Part shown: in pieces, positions 49,406-60,700 of the stretch
Numbering within the stretch: position 1 is the stretch's first letter
Layout of the letters: each line of letters begins with the position of its first letter
Assembly: GCF_000002235.5 (NCBI RefSeq)
Contig: NW_022145594.1
Location: forward strand, 22,313,890-22,377,889
Direction: 5' to 3'
Length of the DNA stretch: 64,000 nt
DNA from: Strongylocentrotus purpuratus
Lineage: Eukaryota; Echinodermata; Echinoidea; Camarodonta; Strongylocentrotidae
Program-made: the position numbers and the translations under genes
Notes under the pieces: model-generated
Told to the model about the DNA's origin: nothing
Database searches by the model: none
Seen by the model: only the letters and a program-made list of their open reading frames with translations

Positions 49406-51032
49406 TCTACAACCAATACCAAGACTTTCCACTTTAAACTTCATGGCCATCCCATACTATTTTTTAGAATAGGTGTTTAACAATATAAATGTTATGAATG
49501 TCGTAAGAGCAACCTTTTGAGATATTGGGGGGGGGGGGATAAACGGATTATTTATCTGTGAATGATTCAGGAGATATACATTGCGTTTTAAAAAAGATAC
49601 CCGACTTTTAGTAGCTTCTAATTAAATATGTTATCCTATGTGACCTTGATTCATATGTCATACCAAAGGTAACTAATAGAATCAAACCATATTCATAATT
49701 GTGCTGCCACGAATGACTGACCATCAGGCTTTTCCGGGGTGATGGGGTTGTTGTCTTTGGCGGGGGGGGGGCGTTCCAGTGGGATTTCCTAGAACATATG
49801 TCATACTTTCTACTTTAAACTTTATGGCCATCCCACACTATCCCTTTTTGTTTACATTTCCAATTTTCAGAATGTGATAAGAATGACAATTGTGGGTATG
49901 AAGTAAAATATAAAAATATTCTCATAGTGACATTCCTCTCATTCGATTTTCTGGCAATTTCGTCACAATACATGCACAATGTTTGAAGTTTGGACAAATA
50001 ATATAATCACTGTCATAATACACCAAAATATGGCGCTGTATTGGGCGGACAATTTCAGGTTTAGAATTCTGAAATCTTGCATGACAGGTTAATCCAATCC
50101 TTGAAAAACAAGGGAATACTGGGGCCTCGAGATATCAATGTCATTATCTACAAACTATGTAACAATGATTTAGTGAAAATTTCATCCAGGTTTACCATGA
50201 TGAACATATTTTTATTTAGACTTGTTAGGATATGACTGGTAAACCGCGGCGTATTTTCTTTTTCCATTACAGCAAAATTGTATACGTGTATTCACTAAAC
50301 GATGAGTTATAGATTAAAACATATGCTCACTCTAAAATTTAGAATGTTAAAATCACAATTTACAATGGTCGAGGAGTGGGCTTTTTCAAAAGGGTAGGTT
50401 AACATTTTGAACATGCTGTACCAAACACTATAAAAGTGTATTCTAGTCCTTGCTGTGGATCCAACGTTGTTTTGTATATAAGTATGAAACCGAAACTTGT
50501 CTACTGATACACGTAGGGTTAGGATTAGGGTAATACACATGATTTGGTAGCATGTGTGGGTTTATCTATTTTTGCGTTGTGTGTGTATGTGCGTATATGT
50601 GCAGGTGCGGACGTAGTTAAACATATAAAGTCGGGATTCTGGGATAGAGAAAACATGGTTCCGCTATGACGATCGAGTGTTACACCTCTCAAAAATCAAT
50701 ACCACGATAGTAGAAAGTATGAAATTCATTTTCACGTCAAAGCTTTGACATTCCGTGTTTTTACTCGAATGGATTCCTCAGGCAAATATATTAATCATGG
50801 TGCAATTATTGTTAATGTTGGTGAATTCCCTACTAATTTCGAAGAAGCCACCTATTGGACCACTATTACCTTTTTTTTATTTCATCCTTCCAGCATATTT
50901 TTCTTTATCACTAATAATGTTGATTTGGACAATAACGAATGCCAATTATTAATTGTGTTCACCCTTTACAGATTTTCCATTTTTTCCATTTCCTGACAAA
51001 ATAAAAACATAACATAATTATATCATTACGTA
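49406..51032. other. No supported gene; short direct repeat and G runs
   Basis: About 49425-49460 (CTTTAAACTTCATGGCCATC) recurs at about 49807-49842. G runs lie near 49529-49538 and 49761-49770. A short TTAGGATTAGGGTAA word is near 50518-50532. No exon with support. Confidence 0.5.
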
Positions 51033-51036
51033 GCCA

Positions 51037-51176
51037 AGGAGGGGGGGGGGGGGGGGGGGGGGTCGCCCCCCCCCCCCAAAAAAAAAAAGCCGGCCCCAAA
51101 AAAAAGAAAAGAGAAAGTACATTAATAGTACATCATAAAAAGTGGTATATTACCCTAGCCCTAACCCTAACCCGCA
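51037..51176. repeat. Poly-G/poly-C hairpin-like tract and CCCTAA words
   Basis: About 21 G (51041-51062) are followed at once by about 13 C and about 11 A. CTAGCCCTAACCCTAACCC lies at 51153-51172. Confidence 0.8.
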
Positions 51177-51479
51177 ATTCAAAACAATATAAATATATAA
51201 TTAAACTATATTGACTTATGAATAAACCTATCGTGTCTCGGGAGGCCAAGAAGTTTCCTCTGTCTGCAAACGTACGCTAACATGACTTGAAAATGTCCTC
51301 CTAATGACCATGTCTACTTAATGACTCAATTTGTAACTACAAATGTCCTTCTAATGACGCTGTAAGGGATATATACATGAATTAATGTTTGTGGATATAT
51401 CCATGTATGTGTAATCAAGTATTAAGTTCTGTTCAGAGTTCGAGAACATACGCAACAACACAATAAATAGGGATCCTCC

Positions 51480-52330
51480 ATAAAAGATTAATTTATTTTA
51501 CAAGTTTTTGCCTCTAGGGGTTTGTCAGGTAATGATTTTATTTGAATTTGACAAACAAATTATACATCAAAATATGCGGGTCCTATCCACATAAATTGCG
51601 CCAAGGCGCATAGAGAGAGAAAATACAAAAATAATTACGTCGCAAAAAAATTAGAAGGCAGAAAGTAATAAAAACAGCGTAGGAAAAGTTTTTGTTTTGT
51701 AATTATTATTTCATATCCAGGAGTATAACAATAACAAAGAACACACAAAAATGATTACAATATAAATACAATAACAGGGAAAAGGCCATCAACTAATGCC
51801 TGAAGATTACCAACAGAAACTGAGTTTCTGTAGGAAGCTCTCCTTATCAGTTGATGGTATAATACTTAACTATACACAATATACATCAATGACATAAGAT
51901 ATATATGATTAAATACGAAAAAGATGCAAACGACAAATCATGAGATCATGAATATAAAATGACCTTGTGTTGTTCAGGTAGTAATACAAAAAGCACTCTA
52001 GGTGTCAATCTTGTTAAAAGGCGTTATCAATTGGTGACATAGCACCAAATAACTCACGAATAGCCTGAGGAATTATATTTACATTTGTTTCTAAGCAAAG
52101 GTCAGACTGGGGGATGTGTTCCCAAAGACGGGCAAAAGTGGGAAAAATATTGAACTTTAAAGCATTGCATCGGGCAAATTCATGTACAAATGATAATGCG
52201 TCATATAAATGTATACAGTGTATATATTTATATATATAGTTGACAACTGAATTATTCATAACCTTTTTTTTTCTGTAACTCAAGAATAAAAGGTTGACTT
52301 GTTTAACTTGGGCCATGGTCGAATACGTTT
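51480..52330 (-). mobile_element. LINE 3' end (CR1-like shape), truncated
   Basis: On the minus strand an open frame ends FPTFARLWEHIPQS...FGAMSPIDNAF at about 52014. This loosely resembles the F-P-R-x-x-x-L-W-N-S-L-P signature near the C-terminus of non-LTR reverse transcriptases. It is followed by a UTR-like region with a hairpin (CAGAAACTCAGTTTCTG near 51822) and an A-rich end near 51700. Similar UTR architecture is seen at 63185-63520. The 5' part is missing, so it would be immobile. Confidence 0.45.
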
Positions 52331-53194
52331 AGAGGTAAATGTAAACATATCATATTCTCCGAAAATTTTAATCGGGACAAATAAATTTCTCACATACTTC
52401 AGAAATTGCAAACCTGATATGAAAAGGATATGAAAAGTTTAGTTGTTGACTGAAAAAATAATGAACGGACTAATAGCATTCTTGTACGAGCCAATATTCC
52501 TCTCTATTACAATTAATTTAATCAAACACTCTTAATGAACAAATGAGTTCAGAATAGAAAAGGTGAACTCCTTACAAATGGTCCTTAATAGGGTTTAATT
52601 TAGTAACCACATTACTAATTGACATGCCTACTGCTTTTCCTGCTGGCCCTGTAGTCATTGAAACCCCCATCAATTCCAATGTACACATTTACACCTGGAT
52701 AGAGGGTGGCAAATGTGACTTGAGTTCATGCCATAAGACGTTAATACCGGGCTGAGGTCTTGAATATGAGTACATACATTTTACATACATATTGATTATC
52801 ATTATTTGGTTATTTTTACATTTATCCACATTAATCATTATATTTCATATATATACATTTTACATATTTCTTCAGACAGTTCTTTAAAAACTCTCACCAT
52901 TAACAGATTTGTTTAAATTTGAATCTATTTCCATCTCATCAATGAAAAATAAAGATAGACTACTATGACATATAACTGTATAAGGAAAATATAAAAGTAG
53001 AAATCATGGATTACATACAAACATTTTCATTCCTAAAAACCAACAAAGCCTGTCAATTGAAAGCATAAACGGTTTGCAATTGTGTATTTTGGTTAACTCA
53101 ACTGGAACAGTATTTACAAAAAAACAAACTTAACTGAAAAAAATTAATTGCTCTTGTGATTGCATCAGGCAAATTAAATAGTAGTGACTTCTGC
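52331..53194. other. No recognisable feature
   Basis: AT-rich spacer; no gene or repeat recognised. Confidence 0.5.
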
Positions 53195-53470
53195 TTGAAT
53201 CCTAGCCGGTTGGGGACTCAATACATTCTCCTGCGACAATATGCGAATTCCATTCATTCCGTGTTGTAAGGTAAGACTAACCATAATGTTTGTCCTACCT
53301 AGTAATAATTGATTAGGTAAAATAACCACCTCCATTCATTCATTCACTCATTCGTTCACTTCGTAAGTCATAATTGATGTAGTCAATTAGCATTAGCTAT
53401 TGAAGTACTATTATCTGTAACAGGTGAATTACATAATTTGTAATGTGGCACTTAAAGGGATCCGGTAACT
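53195..53470 (-). repeat. Copy of the CAGGTGAAT repeat family
   Basis: It contains CCATAATGTTTGTCCTACC, then TAGCTATTGAAGTACTATTA, ACAGGTGAATTACA and GTGGCACTTAAAGGGATCC. These pair by reverse complement with AAGTGCC...CACCTG and ATAATAGTATTTCAATAG in the 13.1-kb copy. Confidence 0.55.
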
Positions 53471-54024
53471 GTGTCTCAGATTTTGAAACAAAATCCTGGA
53501 ATTAGCTCATGCTGCGATCATAATTATAAACCTTTAGGTCAGTCAGGAACCCCATGACTTTTAGAAGCCGATCGCCTGTCTGATTATCAAGATATTTACG
53601 ATTGGAATTACAAATTGTGAAAACCTTTTGCTATACGGTTTTTATAACACTAGTCTATTAGTGAAAACGAGTATGGTAAAACCGGTTACTCAAAGATTTT
53701 TACTTTTTTGAGGCACTTCTTGATCAATTTGAAGCGCAATTTTTTTAGGCCTTCAATATTACACCATATTGCAGACACTGACAACATGTAGGACCGTGCA
53801 TCTCAGATTTAACATTGTTTAACAATGCCTTTAAAAAACATGTATGCATTACATTTGAATACATTACTAAAATTGTCTACTTCTACGGGCTCTATTTCAT
53901 CAAAGGTAAATATTTGGGTTATTTGGGGTTATTTGGAGTTCAAAATGTGGTAAGTGTAGATGATCGACGCGGAACATTTGTCCACAAGCAATTGACGTTC
54001 AACCGTATGCTCATTCCAGAACGT
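53471..54024. other. No recognisable feature
   Basis: AT-rich sequence downstream of the Death-domain gene. It may hold its 3' UTR, though no polyadenylation signal could be assigned with confidence. Confidence 0.45.
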
Positions 54025-54027
54025 TAT

Positions 54028-54197
54028 GGCCCGAATTCACAAAGGAGGTATGTCGACAAACCAAGGTTTTTGTACGTCATATGACGCGTTTCGACGCGTT
54101 TTTAAAAACCAGGTTTGTAAAAAAAACGCGTCAAAACGCGTCATATGGCGTACATAAACCGAGGTTTGTCGACAAACCTCCTTTGTGAATTCGGGCC
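54028..54197. mobile_element. 170-bp palindromic MITE, TAT flanks
   Basis: Ends are GGCCCGAATTCACAAAGGAG and its complement. The arms continue through GTCGACAAACC and GACGCGTTT to the centre near 54113. TAT stands outside both ends (54025-54027 and 54198-54200), a likely 3-bp target duplication. It is entirely palindromic with no coding capacity and lies within 300 bp of the 3' end of the Death-domain gene. Confidence 0.8.
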
Positions 54198-54227
54198 TAT
54201 GAGATTGGTTAGTGTACATAGGTGACC

Positions 54228-54420
54228 CGGTCCCCCCCCCCCCCACTCAGTGTTATTTAGGGTACGCATATGTGTGTTCCCAGCACCCCCCCCCCCCTTT
54301 CCAGCAAAAGTCCGGTGTGTAAAGTCAATACGGGTAGACCTTTTTCTTTTGTTACGAGCCGGAGATTTTGGGAACACGCATGGTATCCATCCGTTCCCGG
54401 AGTGGGGGGGGGGGGGGGGA
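54228..54420. repeat. Inverted poly-C/poly-G-flanked segment
   Basis: Left: CCCCCCACTC...GGTACGCAT...GTGTGTTCCCAGC. Right, reverse-complemented: CCCCCCACTCCGGG...ATACCATGCGTGTTCCCA. The arms are imperfect inverted copies. It sits directly downstream of the stop codon of the Death-domain gene, so it probably lies in its 3' UTR. Confidence 0.5.
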
Positions 54421-54459
54421 CGTTGCAGAAGCAAGTGTCGTACACGCTCCTTGTCATGA

Positions 54460-54724
54460 CTAGTTCTTGTATTTAGGTACAAGTCCTTTAAGGTCTGCTT
54501 TTACTAAAGCTGCATCGAGATATCCCACGGATTCACCCTTGACTTTCCATTCTTGTAATAGTTCTTCGAAAGCAGCCGTGGAGTCCATGGGATTTTTCTT
54601 CTTTATTTTCTGTATGTAGTGGAAGTCGAATCCTAAGATTCCGCACAGCTCGTTGCATTTTCCATCAGGCAAAAGTTTGGATAACTTGCCGATCTCCGCA
54701 TCCGTTACTTCTCTCTTGTGTGAC
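54460..54724 (-). CDS. COR-Death gene, last exon (Death domain)
   Basis: Acceptor TATAAATTGTAG; one base plus 87 codons and TAG at 54460-54462. Six-helix Death-domain pattern: VTDAEIGKLSKLL, CNELCGILGFDFHYIQKI, AAFEELLQEWK, GYLDAALVKADLKGLV. It ends KYKN, with no tail beyond the domain. No AATAAA was assigned downstream. G/C tracts and a MITE follow closely. Confidence 0.9.
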
Positions 54725-57700
54725 CTACAATTTATATTAAAATGCTTGAATTTAAAAACTTGAATGAATAAAGGCCTATTGTTCTATAATTATGTTTTTT
54801 TTTGGTTGGGCATATTTCTAATCTGATATACAGTCTGTACTTTGATTAATCACCAACTGTTTACTTTTGTTGTCAATCACGAAATCAGATACATTATTCA
54901 TAATCACTGAATTTACCTTCATTTCTTTTTAAAAGCAAGAACTTTATCTTATTTACTTCTGATTACATCATTATTTTATTCATCTTTCTTTAATAAGTAA
55001 AAGTTCGATAATTAAGGTGGCTGAATTAATTATTAGCCTGAGTTGAAAGAAAACATGGCAAAAAGCATACACCTGAAGATTGTTTGGTCGGTATTATCAT
55101 CACTTCACTGGCTACTAAGACATAAGACATCAAAATATAACTAAACGTTAAAACGTTAAACGTTGAGCCTGCGTCGTTCCATTGGATCTTCTATTTTTGT
55201 TTTTCTCTCACTTTCTTAATAGATGCAATTGTACATATTTGCTAGCTGTGATTCATTGTATGAAATCATAATTGATAACTATTATCTCCTCCCTGTTACT
55301 ATTAGAACACTTTTTTTAAAATTCCTAAGTAGTGTAATAAGTTCCTATAATATGTTAGGTAATCCAAACTACGAGTAATATCTCATACCAGTATTATTGC
55401 AACAGGTTTAATTTAATTTCTAATTCACATTCCTACAATTGAGTACAATTTATCTGTATATGGAAACTATAAATGAAATGACTTCCCTAACTTGAAATTG
55501 TACTGAATGAATAACAGTCAAATTGAATTGATACTATTTAAATTCAATATTGTAGCTATTTATTTCTCTCATGGAATAATAATAATAATAATAGGATAAG
55601 AGTGAATTATATGTCTTTACATCTTAATCTAATAGGCCAGAGGGCAGACTCCCCTTAGAGTCTTGCATATGTTTCGATACCAAATTCCATTAAAATTTAG
55701 CCACCACGGAGAGCCAAAATTAGCCGCGCTGCGCAGAGCAAAAAAAAAGATTTACCATATACATGGTACACAATCACAATCCACAAATGTAAATTCGCGG
55801 ATAGGTTAGTAGTTTATTACCTTTGAATAACATTTGAGGCATAGAATGATATTATTGGTCTTGAAAGGCTTATTCTGTATGATTGTGTTAGAATCCTCCT
55901 TCCTTCGCGTTTGGAGTATTCATTCTCTAGTCAATGAACATTTCAATTGCTTTCAACCGGCAACTTTGATCCTTTTTTCGAATATTAGATGCCTTGAAAA
56001 TATCAATTTTTCATATTACGGGAACATAATCAAATTAGGTCCAACCTTGGTGTGTTTCTGCATGGTTGATCTGAGTATTCTGACACGCTCAAATAGTTGT
56101 CATTTGGTCATCACAGATAAACTACATTGACTATTCCTCTGGAAATGGTATTATGTCGTCAAATTCTTACACATCTAATTCTGTTATATTTTCCCATTCC
56201 TTTTCGTAAGGGGTGGGGGGTACCAATACACCATTCAGTTCAAATCATAATTCTAGTCACAGTGGGAGTTGATAAAGACATTGCAAAACCGTCGAATCAG
56301 GACGTTAACAATTCTCGTTTATACCCTTTTGGTCTATAGCGATAAGACTAAAGAATATTAACCTGGCTTTAGAAGTAAGGACTTCACCGGCTGCTGCTGA
56401 TGCGCCTTGACGAGGTGTAGTTTTTCCCAGTGATGTCCCGGTTCCTAATTGTAGGAATAGGAAATAGTGTTAACTTTGTAAATATATATATTTATTATGT
56501 TCATGTACAGTAATTGCTTGTATGATTCTGTTTTTCAACTTGATTAGTTACACACATATTCACCTTTAAAACCTAAAAAATCTCAATTTATTACTTGTAT
56601 TTCAGTTATTCGCTAGCGAAATGAGTCGAATAAAAACAAAATCTGTATTAATTAATCTAAGTTCAATATTGTTTTCCATTATTATTATTATTATTATTTG
56701 GAAAGGTTTGGGTGGGGGAGAATCCCTTTTCGATGATGCCACTTATTTTATGTACTCTTTTTGTTGGTATGTTTTACCTGTGTGCCGATCGTTATAATGT
56801 TGACAAAAATAACAGGATGTCACCTACTCTTGGCAAATCAACCTAAGGCAATTGCAATGGCAAGCTTAAAGTCACATTTTAAAATGAGTCATATAGCTAT
56901 ATTGGAGAAAGAACAGAGTATAGGATATGCCCTTGAATTGATTTATCAAAATGTGTTGCTATTCTCTCAGTTGTGCATGTGCGGAATATTAAAACGTAGT
57001 ACTAAAATTGCGTACTTACCAATTTAAGAATAAGATCATTTTATGTTTACCACTTCGATTCCTTCTTCAAACTATTTACATATCTGAGTGTGTGTGTGTG
57101 TGTTTAAACAATGTTAAACAGCTATGTGCATTAAATCACAGTCGCTTCTTAAAACACATTTATTTTAAAATATGAGCCGTTTTAAAACCGTAATTTTTGC
57201 TCGGGATGTTATATAATTGATAATCATTTTTATTAATCAAGTAGTTATATGGTATAACAAATGTATTACTATCTCATATGCAGCCAAAAATAGTAGCAGG
57301 ATTATGTGAAAATCCCACTGACCATCATCACCCGTTTACCAAGATACATAATGTAAAGCGAATTAGCACATGAATGGTAAAATTTAGCATATCAGTCACA
57401 TAGCCCACACACCTAATAGGTCCTTTATGGTATCCTTTGAAAAAGTGTTTGACATTAGAAACAGCATACTAAAAATCTAAGCTTAGAAATAGGACCCCCG
57501 AAAGGTTTTATTTTCAAAATGTCGTCCAAGATAACAGCCAATACCTTAAAATAGCCATTGGTTATGATTTATCCATCTTGGAAGTGCGATGTGGGTGTTT
57601 TTTTTTGGAAAAACTCATTTTCAAAGTAGTCCATCCAAAAGTTATACAGGGAGGTTTCCTGAACACGTTGATACCAAACAACCTTTTTGACATACTATGT

Positions 57701-60700
57701 CTCAAAAACCTCAAAATTGTAAATGGGGAATTAAATATGTGTGATATCAAAGACAGCTTTATACTAACCTTTGTTAAATGCTCTTAGGAAATCACTAACA
57801 TCTATTGGGCAACCGTTATCACAAGATGCAAACTCATCCTGGTCTGTCAGGATATCTTTTATGGGGATCAATTCCTTTTTGCCGTTCGTAGAACAGTTTG
57901 GACACAGTATTCCAACAGAATAGTTTATCCGTCCTGCCCAGCGCTTTTTGAGATCATCCAGTGTGTCATGCAGATCATCAAAAATCTTAATAAATGGAAG
58001 AAAATGCATTTACTAGCAGCATGATAAAACATGTACTCAGTGACGAATCTAGTTGCCTAAGACCAATTGTAATTTTGTCCGCAATTGTTGATGTTGCGCG
58101 GTACCTAGTGGTCGAAATTGTATAAATTTGGCATAGCAAAAAGCGAAAGATTCTCGGCAATAACATCTTGAAAGCTTGCATTATAAACAAAAAATACATA
58201 TATATCATGCAATGTCGCGAGGCACACTTCAAGGGTGGAATGGACTCAGAACCCCTCCCCTATTCCTCCCTGGCTTGATAGGGTTGATACTTACGTTCTC
58301 ATTCAAGTTGACTGTGGTTGGTTTTCGTTCCGATTGCGCACTGAATGGGACCACTGCATTTACATTTACCTATTGAGACAACAAGAGAAGATGAAAACAA
58401 TTAATTGTGATAAAGATGTAAACAAAAAATTATGAGAAATATACAGGTATATCCCCAAAGTACTTTTATTATTTTACCTGGATTTTAGAGGAATAATAGA
58501 TTACATCACTAAATAATTAAATGGTTATATAAGGGTAACAGAGTTTTAGTTCACCCTAGAAAAGGTTGTGTCAATATCATCGATCGAATATCCATTTTCA
58601 TAAAATCAGAGGAGATCGGACCTGTACTCCACTTTTCTGCTTTTCTAAGAGGTATGATATGTAAATTCTCTTCAAACGTTATCAGGAAAACGTTGCCCAT
58701 AGCATTGCATTGATCATGTTCATGATGTTTTATCGTATGAAACATAGATGTGCAATTGCAGGTGTTAATAATATTATCGCAGCGTTTCGAAGACCTATGC
58801 TGAGGTAATGTTGATATTTTTCCATGAAAAGAGCACTGCTCGATATCCACCTATTGTATTATAATGATATACGCGAACAAGTTTAACATCTAAAGATAAG
58901 TAATTGTATAGACGTGATCATTGATACATATAACAACAATACGGCACACACTCTGTCTTTTTTTTTCCTTGACATGTTAGACAGTATGGGTAGTGACACA
59001 ACTTTAGAAATTCCTCAAAAAAAGATGAGCAAAACCTTGCAATGACTAATAGACCATCACTTAAAACTTCTATAACATTGATATGTGGGGATTTTCATCT
59101 TAATCTAGTATGAATTTCTTTATTAAAAATACGATTGAAAGGATCAACTCTGGAAGAAAAAAAAAAGCCTTATTTTGTACTGGGTATGTTCGTTTCTTAA
59201 CATTTTTACTTCATTGCGAGCTACGATTTTTACTACTTCAATAATTTTCTGGCACATTTTGTCAATTAAAATACCCCACTTTATTCCAGAAGTGAGATGC
59301 ATGCTAAGATATTTAAAAAATTTCACTTTGGGTTATTCGTTTGCCAGATATGTTTACATTGACACTATTAAAGACAAAGTCCGATCCCAGACAGATATTG
59401 CTTTCAATAGAAGCAGAAATATTTGACAAACAGAACAACACAAATTGAAAGGAAAATCAGACAACACATATTAAACGTTATCATAATAACGTTAATAATA
59501 ATAACGTTTTATTTACCCAGGGTAGCCACTTCAGTTATCAAACTGCTCTTCCAGCGGGCCCTGCGTAACATAATATGTTATTACTATCTTTCTCCAATCT
59601 AATATGCTGAGCGCCTAGCTAGAAGGCAGAAGTTCCCATTGCTATAAGTCTTTGGTATGACTCGACCGGGGTTCGAACCCAAGACCTCCCGTTCATGAGG
59701 CGGGCGCTCTAACCACTGAGCCACCATGCCCGGTTTTTTCTGACGTGGAAAATCATGGAAAACTATGGAAATCCATAATAAAAACATCATAGCTTATTAT
59801 TTGTCTGATTCCCCTCAAACCTTTTTTGATCTGTTCGTGTGATTTACCAGCTTCTTCTAAAACCATTTAATCCTTGCAGCTTGGCCTTCTTACGAAAAAA
59901 CTGAGTACTATACGTAGATCAAGATTGACTTTCTTTACACTATATTATTCATCAGCAAAAAAGATCACTGTGTCATCGGCGTAAAGATGTAATTTACACC
60001 AGTCCACTTCTTCCGTCAGATCATGAGGTATTCCACAATCAATGTTTAAAATATACTATGCAGCAGGATCAATACAGGTATACCTCTGTCAGGTATATGG
60101 ATAACTCTCAAACCATAAGGAAACGTCAACAAGTATGGTAAAGTGGTACATGTAAGTACCTTTATTTGATGACACTCTGTACTGTTGATCTCATTCGTCA
60201 TTACCAGTCTATGACGACTATCAACATAGAACACCATTTCCCTGCAGTGGAAGGTTGGTTTGATAGACTTCTTTTTCTTCATAGACCATTTTGCCATTCG
60301 AACATAGAACCGGTGTAAGAAACCATCTATTAAATAACAACGGATTCCCCAACATTGTAAATATTTGGACAGTTTACAAATCAGAATTGGCTTGTTACTG
60401 AAGAATATATACAAAGATAAGATAGTAATAAGAACGGCAAAAACAATAATGATGATGACAGATGATTACGATATTGGTCATGATAAGACTTATTATAATC
60501 GTAATACTAATCATAACCGTAATACTAATTATAATCGTAATACTAATAAAAGATACAAGATATTTTATTTGGTCTTTGCAAACAAGTAACAAAGAAATTT
60601 GGTTTCCACTGGCGTTAAAATAATATTCAAGAAAATACATAATTACAAGAAATAAATGTAATATTAACTAAAGAATAATTATAAAGATAAACATAATAAT

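Noticed and set aside
59661-59735. tRNA-Met-like gene
   Set aside because: A and B boxes are good, but the acceptor ends do not pair and a SINE body and tail follow.
59599-59790. Minus-strand open frame with AQWLERPPHE
   Set aside because: It is the usual chance translation of a tRNA-derived SINE head.
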